Made by a program: the position numbers and the translations under genes. DNA of 42,973 bases, taken from DATBRC01 sp036560485 (GTDB taxonomy: Bacteria > Pseudomonadota > Gammaproteobacteria > Burkholderiales > Burkholderiaceae_D). Of the stretch, positions 1 through 7,768 are shown piece by piece (position 1 is the stretch's first letter; the number at the start of each line of letters is the position of its first letter). Below the pieces are notes generated by a model. It was not told the origin of the DNA and made no database searches. It worked only from the letters and a program-made list of their open reading frames with translations. The stretch lies in the NCBI GenBank assembly GCA_036560485.1, contig DATBRC010000016.1, forward strand, positions 1 to 42,973, written 5' to 3'.

Positions 1-35
1 TCGACTTGCATCACATAAAAAGATGCGATTAAATG

Positions 36-76
36 TGTTACCCATGTCCCGGCACAGTTGTTACCTATGTCTCCGG
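36..76. repeat. Two tandem IS-end-like motifs in the left non-coding region
   Basis: Two copies of a TGTTACC-x-ATGTC-(T)CCGG motif lie 23 bases apart (36-52 and 59-76). Repeated motifs of this look occur at the ends of some insertion sequences of the IS21/IS481 kind, from general knowledge. No transposase fragment is visible nearby, so this may be only a remnant. The rest of 1-305 holds no convincing gene. Confidence 0.3.
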
Positions 77-278
77 TCTATACAGCGAAGCAAGAAAAGT
101 GAGTAGCCGCCGGGCTACCCCCGGCATGGTCGTCCGAAGAACTGACGTCTTAGAAATCTTAAGCGCAATGGCAGACTAAAGCACGCAAGAAAATTACTCT
201 AAGCCTTTGTGATCCTGCATAAGAATGTCACGTCTTTAAATAGCAGGCGATATGACATAAGTCGGATACGTCACTGGA

Positions 279-296
279 CCCCAGCGTGCGCTGGGG
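279..296. terminator. Palindrome just downstream of xth
   Basis: CCCCAGCG-TG-CGCTGGGG is a perfect 8-bp inverted repeat with a 2-base spacer. It ends 10 bases beyond the xth stop codon on the minus strand. There is no clear U-tract, so it may be a dispersed palindrome or an mRNA-stabilising hairpin instead of a true intrinsic terminator. Confidence 0.35.
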
Positions 297-305
297 AGAC
301 ACCGT

Positions 306-1070
306 TCACTCAATCGTCGCCACCACCGGCGTATGATCCGACGGCTGCTCCCACTTCCGCGGCAATTTATCAATCACACACCCACTACACCGCGCAGCCA
401 ACGGCCCCGACAACAAAATATGATCAATCCGTAACCCCATATTGCGCCGAAACGCCATCTGCCGATAATCCCACCAGCTAAATAATTTCTCCGCTTGATC
501 GAATAAACGAAACGCATCCTTGAATCCCAAATCGATCAAGCGTTGCAACGCTTCACGCTCCAGCTCCGACACCAGCACCTGCCCTTGCCACAAAACCGGA
601 TCATGCACATCACGGTCTTCCGGTGCAATGTTGTAATCACCCAGCACAGCCAGATTCGGATGCGCTTGCAATTCCAGTTTCAACCAATCGCGCAACGCCA
701 GCAACCATTTCAACTTGTATTGATATTTGTCCGACTCCACCGACTGCCCATTCGGAACATAGGCACACACCACGCGTACACCTTCAATGGTGGCGGCGAT
801 GATGCGTTGCTGCTCGTCTTCAAACAGCGGATTATTCTTCACCACATCGGTGATCGGATGCTTCGACAGGATTGCGACGCCGTTGTAGGTTTTTTGCCCG
901 CTGAAAACAACGTGATACCCGGCCGCCTGTATCGCTTCAACCGGAAATTTATCATCGGTGGTTTTGGTCTCTTGCAAGCACAGCACATCGACTGGATTAT
1001 CGGCCAGCCATTGCAGTACCTGCGGCAGGCGGACTTTCAGTGAGTTGACGTTCCAGGTGGCTAATTTCAT
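306..1070 (-). CDS. xth: Exodeoxyribonuclease III (AP endonuclease, ExoIII family)
   Basis: Cytoplasmic base-excision repair enzyme that cuts DNA at abasic sites and has 3'-to-5' exonuclease activity. At 254 aa it is close to the usual family length. The fold's metal and catalytic residues are visible: Glu34 in LQETK, Tyr104 in CAYVPNG, Asp145 and Asn147 in GDYNIAP, Asp216 in RIDHIL, and Asp245-His246 in SDHTP. The frame is open further upstream to a TTG codon at 1097, but the ATG at 1070 starts the conserved KLATWNVNS strand directly and is preferred; an ATG at 1076 is also possible. It is divergent from pfkA. Confidence 0.93.
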   Translation of the reverse strand: MKLATWNVNSLKVRLPQVLQWLADNPVDVLCLQETKTTDDKFPVEAIQAAGYHVVFSGQKTYNGVAILSKHPITDVVKNNPLFEDEQQRIIAATIEGVRVVCAYVPNGQSVESDKYQYKLKWLLALRDWLKLELQAHPNLAVLGDYNIAPEDRDVHDPVLWQGQVLVSELEREALQRLIDLGFKDAFRLFDQAEKLFSWWDYRQMAFRRNMGLRIDHILLSGPLAARCSGCVIDKLPRKWEQPSDHTPVVATIE

Positions 1071-1223
1071 GGTCATATCTTTAGAATTTATTTCCAATAA
1101 GACTGGAAAATGTAGGTATGGGTTCTCAATCGCTATCGTGAGATTGTAACTGTTTCATGATTTTTTATGTCGCGACAGGAAAAGTTTAACAAAGCAACGC
1201 AAATGCGGCGATGCCTCAGGCCG

Positions 1224-1252
1224 TTGACTTGATCACTTATGCCGTGGATACT
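1224..1252 (+). promoter_or_regulatory. Probable sigma-70 promoter of pfkA
   Basis: TTGACT (1224-1229) and GATACT (1247-1252) are separated by exactly 17 bases. They lie 64 bases before the preferred pfkA start. Both boxes fit the housekeeping consensus well. Confidence 0.55.
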
Positions 1253-1315
1253 TTGCCGTAAGTGTCGTGTATCAGTCTCAATCCGCACTCTTTCAATTGT
1301 CCGGGAGCAGCTTTC

Positions 1316-2425
1316 ATGTCCAGTCCGATCAAACGCATAGCAATCAATACCGGCGGCGGCGACGCGCCCGGCCTTAACGCAGTCATCCGGGCGGCAGTGC
1401 TCGCCGCAACGAACCGCGGTTGGGAAATCTACGGCATTCGCGATGGTTTTACCGGCATTCTCGACCCCAATAAGTACGAAGGAAAAGGTGTCTATCGTCT
1501 CACAAGAGATATGGTGCGGGGTATTGCGCATCTGGGCGGCACCATCCTCGGCACCACCAACAAAGGTAACCCGCTGGAATTCCCGATGCCAATGCCGGAC
1601 GGCAGCATCAAGGAAATCGATCGCTCCGGCGAGATACTGGATTACTTCAGCAAGAACAAACTGGATGCGCTGATATCGATCGGTGGCGACGGCTCGCTCA
1701 CCATCGCCAACGCGTTGCATAAAAAAGGTTTACGGGTAGTCGGCGTGCCGAAGACCATCGATAACGACCTGGACAAGACCTACACTACTTTCGGTTTCGA
1801 CACTGCGGTTGCCTTCGCTACCGAATGCCTGGATCGTTTGCACAGCACCGCCGAGAGTCATCAGCGTGTGATGGTGATTGAAGTCATGGGACGCTACGCC
1901 GGATGGATCGCGCTGCATGCTGGCATCTCCGGCAGTGCGCACAGCATTCTGATACCGGAGATTCCATTCGATCTCGACAAGGTTGCCGAAAAAGTGCGCA
2001 AGCGCGATCGCGATGGCCGCATGTATTCACTGATCATGGTATCCGAAGGCGCACAGCCGATTGGCGGTCAGCGTGCAGTGCTGGAGCCGGCAGAGGTCGG
2101 CCATGCCGAACGTCTGGGCGGTATCGGTGAGCGCGTTGCGAAGGAAATTGAACAGCGTACCGGCAAAGATACACGCGTGGTCGTGCTCGGACATTTGCTG
2201 CGCGGTGGCAGCCCGACGTCATTCGACCGTCTGGCTGCGCTGCGCTTCGGTGCGGCTGCCGTGCGGGCACTCGACGAAGGACATGATGGCGTGATGGTCG
2301 CGCTTGCTTTCCCCAATGTGAATTATGTCGCGCTGGAAGAGGTGGCGGGGCGCATGAAGGGTGTGCCGATGGACAGCGATACGTTACAGACTGCGCGGGA
2401 TGTGGGGATTTGTTTTGGGGATTAA
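1316..2425 (+). CDS. pfkA: 6-phosphofructokinase (group III type)
   Basis: Phosphorylates fructose 6-phosphate to the 1,6-bisphosphate in the cytoplasm (glycolysis). The protein is 369 aa. The phosphate loop GGGDAPGLN lies near residues 13-21, GGDGS near 123-127, and the PKTIDND catalytic motif near 145-151. Gly in GGDGS with Lys in PKTIDND is a combination I associate with group III (actinobacterial-like) enzymes; PPi-dependent enzymes usually carry GGDD. ATP use is therefore the better guess, but phosphate donor specificity is an inference. The ATG at 1316 is preceded by GGGAGCAG; an in-frame GTG at 1262 lacks such support. Confidence 0.92.
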   Translation: MSSPIKRIAINTGGGDAPGLNAVIRAAVLAATNRGWEIYGIRDGFTGILDPNKYEGKGVYRLTRDMVRGIAHLGGTILGTTNKGNPLEFPMPMPDGSIKEIDRSGEILDYFSKNKLDALISIGGDGSLTIANALHKKGLRVVGVPKTIDNDLDKTYTTFGFDTAVAFATECLDRLHSTAESHQRVMVIEVMGRYAGWIALHAGISGSAHSILIPEIPFDLDKVAEKVRKRDRDGRMYSLIMVSEGAQPIGGQRAVLEPAEVGHAERLGGIGERVAKEIEQRTGKDTRVVVLGHLLRGGSPTSFDRLAALRFGAAAVRALDEGHDGVMVALAFPNVNYVALEEVAGRMKGVPMDSDTLQTARDVGICFGD

Positions 2426-2445
2426 GTTGAAAAAGGTTTGGTCGT

Positions 2446-2475
2446 GAGATGTTGCGCTTCAAAGCCCAACATCTC
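2446..2475. terminator. Inverted repeat between convergent pfkA and pepA
   Basis: GAGATGTTG (2446-2454) and CAACATCTC (2467-2475) form a perfect 9-bp stem with a 12-base loop, between two convergent stop codons. No strong U-run follows on either strand, so efficiency is uncertain. Confidence 0.4.
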
Positions 2476-2503
2476 CGGCAAGTAATAAATCCGTTCTACT
2501 CGT

Positions 2504-4066
2504 TCACACGACCTTTTTAATAGTCTTTGCTTTTGTCTGAGCTGGCACCTGCATTTTCCCTTGGGCTTTCTCTCGCCCAACCAAAAACGCCGTCAACAAC
2601 GGCACAGGCCGTCCAGTCGCCCCTTTCGCAGCACCGCTCTTCCAGGCAGTCCCCGCAATATCCAAATGCGCCCACGTATATTTTTTCGTGTACCGCTCAA
2701 GGAAACACGCTGCCGTGATACTGCCTGCTGCCGGCCCACCGATATTCGCCATATCAGCAAAATTCGATTTCAATTGTTCCTGATATACATCTTCAATCGG
2801 CATACGCCATGCGGTGTCGCCAATGGTTTTTCCCGCGGAGAGTAATTGATTAGCCAGCTCATCATGCGCATCATCATGCCGTGTGAACAGACCGGAATTG
2901 TGATGGCCGAGTGCGGTCACACAAGCGCCGGTGAGCGTAGCGATATCGACTACCGCTGCAGGTTTGAAACGCTCCACATAGGTCAATGCATCGCACAAAA
3001 TCAGCCGGCCTTCGGCGTCGGTGTTCAATACTTCAATGGTTTGCCCTGACATCGACGTGACGATATCGCCCGGTTTGGTCGCGCGGCCGGATGGCATGTT
3101 TTCGCAAGTCGGGATCACGCCGATGACGTTGAGCTTCAGCTTCATCTCGGCAATTGCGCGCAGCGTGCCGAGTACCGATGCCGCGCCGCACATGTCGTAT
3201 TTCATTTCATCCATGTTGGCGCCTGGCTTGAGCGAGATGCCGCCGGTGTCGAAGGTGATGCCTTTTCCGACCAGTACGATCGGTGCATCTTTCGTCTTGC
3301 CGCCCATGTGTTTCAGCACGATGAATTTCGGTGGTTGGTCACTGCCGTTGGTGACAGATAGAAAGCTACCCATCTTCAATGCTTCCAATTGCTTGCGGTC
3401 CAGCACTTCGACGTTTAACTGGTAGTCCTTGGCCAATTTCTTGGCGGTATTGGCAAGATAAGTCGGCGTGCAGTAGTTGGCGGGCATGTTGCCCAGATCT
3501 TTGGTCAATTCCATGCCGTTGGCCAGCGCGACGCTTTGCGTGACGGCAGCTTTGGCTTGATCGGCTTCCTTGGACGACACAGCGAACGCGATTTTTTTCA
3601 CGCCAGCTGGAGCCGGTTCCTTCTTGCTCTTTAACGCATCGGACCGATAGGCATTTTCACGAATCGCCAAGACTGTGGTCCGGATCCCCCAGCAAACATC
3701 GCGGTCCTTGATATTGTCCGATGTCAAAGCGATGATCGCATCCTGCGCGCCTAGAGACGCCAGTACGCGGGCGGTTGCCTGCACGGCGCTGATGAAATTC
3801 TTGTCGGTGACGCCATCTTCGCTGCCCAAGCCAACCAATAGCAGCCGCTCTGCCGCGACGCCGTCGATGTGGCGCATCAGCAAGGTGGAGCCTGCTTTGC
3901 CTGTGATATCGCCGGATTTGATGGCGGCACTGATGGCGCCTTTTTTATCCATTGATTGAGCAGTCGGGGACAATTTTTTATTTTCGAATACGCCTATGAC
4001 AAGACAGCCTGTCTTGGCGGTGGCAATTGTATTTTTTGCGTCGAATGTTTTTATGCTAAAGTCCAT
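2504..4066 (-). CDS. pepA: Leucyl (cytosol) aminopeptidase, M17 family
   Basis: Two-metal aminopeptidase that removes N-terminal residues from peptides in the cytoplasm; some PepA proteins also bind DNA. At 520 aa it is full length. An N-terminal regulatory domain (about 1-190) precedes the catalytic domain. Metal ligands appear as Lys268 and Asp273 in VGKGITFDTGG, Asp291, and the signature NTDAEGRL with Asp350, Glu352 and Arg354. The ATG at 4066 follows GGAG with good spacing, so the eight extra upstream codons are dropped. It is divergent from lptF. Confidence 0.95.
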   Translation of the reverse strand: MDFSIKTFDAKNTIATAKTGCLVIGVFENKKLSPTAQSMDKKGAISAAIKSGDITGKAGSTLLMRHIDGVAAERLLLVGLGSEDGVTDKNFISAVQATARVLASLGAQDAIIALTSDNIKDRDVCWGIRTTVLAIRENAYRSDALKSKKEPAPAGVKKIAFAVSSKEADQAKAAVTQSVALANGMELTKDLGNMPANYCTPTYLANTAKKLAKDYQLNVEVLDRKQLEALKMGSFLSVTNGSDQPPKFIVLKHMGGKTKDAPIVLVGKGITFDTGGISLKPGANMDEMKYDMCGAASVLGTLRAIAEMKLKLNVIGVIPTCENMPSGRATKPGDIVTSMSGQTIEVLNTDAEGRLILCDALTYVERFKPAAVVDIATLTGACVTALGHHNSGLFTRHDDAHDELANQLLSAGKTIGDTAWRMPIEDVYQEQLKSNFADMANIGGPAAGSITAACFLERYTKKYTWAHLDIAGTAWKSGAAKGATGRPVPLLTAFLVGREKAQGKMQVPAQTKAKTIKKVV

Positions 4067-4112
4067 CAAATTCTCCGTTGTTGATACCACTTAATTGACA
4101 CACAATTCTAGG

Positions 4113-4118
4113 ATTATA
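4113..4118 (-). promoter_or_regulatory. Possible -10 box of pepA
   Basis: The minus strand reads TATAAT here, about 47 bases before the pepA start and within the 60-base divergent gap with lptF. No good -35 is seen, so the call is tentative. Confidence 0.3.
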
Positions 4119-4126
4119 GTCTCCCC

Positions 4127-5260
4127 ATGATTTTTCAGCGCGCTCTCAGACGCGAACTTGGCAGCACCGCAGGCGCGGTCTTCACGGCACTGTTCACGAT
4201 CACCATCACGTCGATGCTGATTCGCATACTCGGCCAAGCTGCCGGTGGCAAAGTCGCATCGCAGGATGTGGTGTCGCTGATTGCTTTTGCCGCCTTGAAC
4301 TATTTGCCTGTCATTTTGATTCCAACCTGCTTTATTTCAGTGCTGACCGTGGTCACGCGCAGCTATCAGGATTCGGAAATGGTGGTGTGGTTTGCTTCCG
4401 GTTTGAGCTTGACTCGATGGATCCGGCCGGTTTTGCGATTTGGCATGCCTAATGTCGTGTTGGTTGCCTTGTTAAGCTTCTTTATTACGCCTTGGGCCAA
4501 TCAGCAAAGTACTGAATTCCGTGAGCGTTTTGAAAAACGCGAAGATATTGCAAAAGTCTCTCCCGGAAAATTCCAGGAATCATCGTCATCGGATCGCGTA
4601 TTTTTTGCGGAAGCGACGGCCGGCAATGAAATGAAATTGAAAAACATTTTCATCGATACCTGGCGCGAAGGGCATCCCAGCGTCATTGTTGCGAAAGAAG
4701 GTTCAACCGAACTTGATCAACACGGGGACAAGTTGCTCGTGTTACAAAAAGGCCGACGCTACGATGGAGAGCCGGCTCAAACAACTTTCCAGATGATGGA
4801 ATTTGAGAGTTATGGCGTATTGGTGTCCAGAGAATCACGTGCAGCTGCGGGAGACAAGTCGGCACGTTCACTACCGACCAAGGCATTATTGGAAGACCCC
4901 AATAATTTTAATCGCGGCGAATTATTATGGCGGATTTCCTTGCCGCTGATGTGTTTACTCTTGACGCTGCTGGCCATTCCATTGAGCTTTGTAAATCCAC
5001 GTGGCGGCCGGTCGGTTAACATGATCGTTGCCTTGCTGTTATTTTTTGTGTACACGAATATGGTGAACGTATTCCAGGCAATGGTTGTGCAGCAAAGATT
5101 GTCTTTGGCTGCCGCATGGTGGCCGATTCATTTATTGGCACTGATGGTGATTATCGGGTTGTTTTTATGGCGCTTGCAAATGAATCATCGCTATCATCCA
5201 CTGGCTCTATGGGGGGCGATGAAACGGGCCATTTTATTTCGGCGTGCCGCATCTAAATGA
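4127..5260 (+). CDS. lptF: LPS export ABC transporter permease LptF
   Basis: Inner-membrane subunit of the LptB2FG complex, which pulls lipopolysaccharide from the inner membrane into the periplasmic LptC-LptA bridge. The 377-aa protein has hydrophobic segments in two groups, about residues 15-125 and 275-360. Between them lies a soluble periplasmic region with the expected beta-jellyroll character. The start overlaps the pepA control region, and the stop overlaps lptG by four bases (ATGA), so the pair is co-translated. The shine-dalgarno is weak. It is the only lptF candidate in the window. Confidence 0.92.
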   Translation: MIFQRALRRELGSTAGAVFTALFTITITSMLIRILGQAAGGKVASQDVVSLIAFAALNYLPVILIPTCFISVLTVVTRSYQDSEMVVWFASGLSLTRWIRPVLRFGMPNVVLVALLSFFITPWANQQSTEFRERFEKREDIAKVSPGKFQESSSSDRVFFAEATAGNEMKLKNIFIDTWREGHPSVIVAKEGSTELDQHGDKLLVLQKGRRYDGEPAQTTFQMMEFESYGVLVSRESRAAAGDKSARSLPTKALLEDPNNFNRGELLWRISLPLMCLLLTLLAIPLSFVNPRGGRSVNMIVALLLFFVYTNMVNVFQAMVVQQRLSLAAAWWPIHLLALMVIIGLFLWRLQMNHRYHPLALWGAMKRAILFRRAASK

Positions 5261-6402
5261 AAACCTTACAAAAATATTTTTCATCCGAAATCGCGAGTGC
5301 AGTCTTGTTTACGCTCGTCGCGTTTTTAGCGTTGTTTGCCTTTTTTGATCTGATGAACGAGTTGTCATCAGTCGGTCATGGCGGCTATAAAGTGCAGCAT
5401 GCATTTCTGTATATTTTGATGGGAATGCCCGGCTATACATATGAATTGATGCCGATAGCCGTACTGATCGGGACGATTGTCGTCATGGCAAAATTTTCCT
5501 CGACTTCAGAATTTACGATCATGCGTGTTTCCGGCATGTCGACTGCGATGGCAGGGTGGATGCTGGTAAAAATCGGACTCGTTTTCGTGATCGTTACCTT
5601 TATCTTTGGTGAATATCTTTCTCCGCTTGCAAGCGAGGCCGCCGGTAAATTCAAATTGCAAAAAATGGGTACAACAATCGCGAATGAATTTCGTTCCGGA
5701 TTATGGACCAAGGATGTCATCAAATCACAAGGGATGACGGGCGACGTGGTGGGATCGAGATTTTTCAATGTCCGAAAGATTGGGTCGGATGGTGAATTGC
5801 AGGGAGTTAAACTATATGAATTCGATAACGATTTTCATATGACTGCAATGATCATCGCGACAAGTGCGAATTACCAAGGTGAGCATATATGGCGTTTGCA
5901 CAATGTGACCGAGACGCATTTTTCCAATGCCGTATTCGAGACGGAAAATTATTCCAATAACACGGTCGGGCTATCGACCAGGAAGACGGAGTCCAAAGAA
6001 CTAGTGTCAGATATCACACCAGCAATCATAGGTGTCATGTTTGCAGATCCTGATCGCATGTCGGCCTATGATCTCTATGCTTATACAAAACACCTGGCCG
6101 AAAGCAAGCAAGTAACGGAACGTTATGAAATTGCCTTTTGGAAGAAACTGGTTTATCCATTGGCGATTTTCGTGATGATGGCGCTTGCCTTGCCGTTTGC
6201 ATATCTGCATGTACGTTCCGGCGGCGTCAGCCTGAAAATTTTTGTCGGCATCATGATTGGCGTGAGTTTTCACTTGGTGAATAGTCTTTTCTCGCATATC
6301 GGATTATTGAATACATGGCCGGCATTGCTCACAGCTGCTTTTCCGAGCGTTCTCTATTTATTGATCGCGATTAGTACGTTGTGGTGGGTTCAAAGACATT
6401 AA
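5257..6402 (+). CDS. lptG: LPS export ABC transporter permease LptG
   Basis: Partner of LptF in the LPS extraction transporter; 381 aa with the same architecture. The N-terminal helices cover about residues 10-125, a periplasmic domain follows, and C-terminal helices run from about 290 to 380. The start codon overlaps the lptF stop (ATGA), which is typical of this gene pair across Gram-negative bacteria. The ATPase gene lptB is not in the window; it is usually located elsewhere. Confidence 0.92.
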   Translation: MKTLQKYFSSEIASAVLFTLVAFLALFAFFDLMNELSSVGHGGYKVQHAFLYILMGMPGYTYELMPIAVLIGTIVVMAKFSSTSEFTIMRVSGMSTAMAGWMLVKIGLVFVIVTFIFGEYLSPLASEAAGKFKLQKMGTTIANEFRSGLWTKDVIKSQGMTGDVVGSRFFNVRKIGSDGELQGVKLYEFDNDFHMTAMIIATSANYQGEHIWRLHNVTETHFSNAVFETENYSNNTVGLSTRKTESKELVSDITPAIIGVMFADPDRMSAYDLYAYTKHLAESKQVTERYEIAFWKKLVYPLAIFVMMALALPFAYLHVRSGGVSLKIFVGIMIGVSFHLVNSLFSHIGLLNTWPALLTAAFPSVLYLLIAISTLWWVQRH

Positions 6403-6404
6403 CC

Positions 6405-6785
6405 ATGAAAAAAAAATCCAGCGCTCTTATTCTCTTCGGTCACGGCGCCCGCGATCCGCGCTGGGCTACGCCGTTTCAACGTTTGAAACAAATACTGCAA
6501 GCGCAGCAGCCTGATATAGAAGTGGCGCTGGCCTTCTTGGAATTGATGGTGCCGGATTTACCGACCTTGGTGGCGCAACTGACGGCGCATGGATGTAATG
6601 AGATGACTGTGGTGCCGGTATTCTTTGGGCAGGGCGGGCATGTATTGCGTGACGTGCCGATACTGATCGAAAATTTGCAAAAGACTTATCCGCAGTTGAC
6701 GCTCAAAGTGGCGCCTGCTGTAGGCGAAGATACGGATGTGTTGAATGCGGTTGCGGCGTATTGTGTGAAGAGTTTGAACGGTTAA
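6405..6785 (+). CDS. cbiX: Small CbiX-type sirohydrochlorin chelatase
   Basis: Short (126 aa) single-domain chelatase of the CbiX-S/SirB class, which inserts Co2+ or Fe2+ into sirohydrochlorin. The two metal-binding histidines of the family are seen: His13 in FGHGARDP and His79 in GQGGHVLRD. The start is set at an ATG three bases after the lptG stop; an upstream GTG lies inside lptG. It ends convergent to cobA, which makes the precursor. With siroheme-dependent CysI encoded nearby, iron insertion (siroheme) is a likely role; cobalt insertion for B12 cannot be excluded. Confidence 0.85.
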   Translation: MKKKSSALILFGHGARDPRWATPFQRLKQILQAQQPDIEVALAFLELMVPDLPTLVAQLTAHGCNEMTVVPVFFGQGGHVLRDVPILIENLQKTYPQLTLKVAPAVGEDTDVLNAVAAYCVKSLNG

Positions 6786-6803
6786 GCTTAGCGTGGTTTT
6801 AGG

Positions 6804-6825
6804 TTCCTCCTTTTTCAAGGGAGGG
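6804..6825. terminator. Weak hairpin between convergent cbiX and cobA
   Basis: TTCCTCCTTTTTCAAGGGAGG forms an imperfect stem (CCTCC with GGGAGG) in the 80-base convergent gap. It resembles a dispersed palindromic repeat as much as a terminator. Confidence 0.25.
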
Positions 6826-6865
6826 ATACAATGGCATACGGATCAGCGAATCATTAAAGTTCAAT

Positions 6866-7597
6866 TCAACGTGTGGCCAATGCATCACCTATCATGACTA
6901 GCACCGGCCCATGGCAGTCAGCCAAACCTCGTTCCAAATCGCCCAATTGCAGATGCTGAATACGCTGATTGTCGCGACTGCAATTTTCAATCACGATGAC
7001 CGGTGTCGTGACAGAGCGTCCTTGCTCAAGCAAGATCCGCGCGGTTGTCGCTGCTTCTTTTCCGCCCATGTATTGGACCAAGGTATCGCAATCAGGCAGT
7101 GTGGTTTGTTCCGGATGGCCTGGTGCAGTGCTTGATGTGAAAAAAGCGACACTGCGTGCGATACCGCGTTTGGTGAGCGGTTGTTTGGCATAAGCTGCTG
7201 CTGCCAATGCCGCAGTGATGCCGGGAACGATTTCGTATTCGATGCCTTCTGCTTCCAGCGCACGCAATTCTTCATCTGCACGACCGAACATCATCGGATC
7301 GCCGCCTTTCAGGCGTACGACCAAATCATATTTTTTTGCGAGTTCAACGAGTTGTTGATTGATGAACGATTGCGCGGTCGAGCGCTGACCGGAACGTTTT
7401 CCGACCGAAATCCTGATGGCTTGCGAGCAGCGCGCCAGCATTTCGTCGGTGACCAGCGCATCGTAAAGAACCACATCGGCCTGTTCCAGAATCCGTGCAC
7501 CGCGTACCGTGATCAGGTCGGCTGCGCCGGGGCCTGCACCGATCAGGTAGACCTTGCCGTGAATTGAGGGATGTTGTGCGTGAAGATTTGACGGCAT
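6866..7597 (-). CDS. cobA: Uroporphyrinogen-III C-methyltransferase (SUMT)
   Basis: Transfers two methyl groups from SAM to uroporphyrinogen III to give precorrin-2, the branch point for siroheme and cobalamin. The 243-aa protein has the tetrapyrrole methylase signatures: GAGPGAADLIT near residues 20-30 and RLKGGDPMMFGR near 95-106. It is a stand-alone SUMT, not a CysG fusion, so a separate precorrin-2 dehydrogenase must be encoded outside this window. It is the last gene of the cys operon and is separated from cysN by a palindromic repeat pair. Being in this operon suggests siroheme supply to CysI. Confidence 0.93.
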   Translation of the reverse strand: MPSNLHAQHPSIHGKVYLIGAGPGAADLITVRGARILEQADVVLYDALVTDEMLARCSQAIRISVGKRSGQRSTAQSFINQQLVELAKKYDLVVRLKGGDPMMFGRADEELRALEAEGIEYEIVPGITAALAAAAYAKQPLTKRGIARSVAFFTSSTAPGHPEQTTLPDCDTLVQYMGGKEAATTARILLEQGRSVTTPVIVIENCSRDNQRIQHLQLGDLERGLADCHGPVLVMIGDALATR

Positions 7598-7637
7598 GGC
7601 GAATGTTGATTACCTTGAACTGGAACACCAATATTAC

Positions 7638-7719
7638 CGTCATTCCCGCAAAAGCGGGAATCCATAGTGAGTTAACTTAATCAACCGGCTCATGGATTCC
7701 CGCCTTCGCGGGAATGACG
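7638..7719. repeat. Inverted pair of dispersed palindromes between cysN and cobA
   Basis: CGTCATTCCCGC-AAAA-GCGGGAATCCAT (7638-7665) faces an inverted near-copy at about 7691-7719 (ATGGATTCCCGCCTTCGCGGGAATGACG). Each copy is itself a hairpin, and the two copies can pair with each other into a longer one. The attCCCGC...GCGGGaat core is a dispersed repeat type common in proteobacterial intergenic DNA. Confidence 0.85.
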
Positions 7720-7768
7720 CGTTATCCAGTGTTATCAAATGGCGTTGCTGGTACTTTGCCGAATGAGC

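Noticed and set aside
543..1043. A 166-codon plus-strand ORF inside xth
   Set aside because: Antisense shadow of xth; composition is unlike a real protein.
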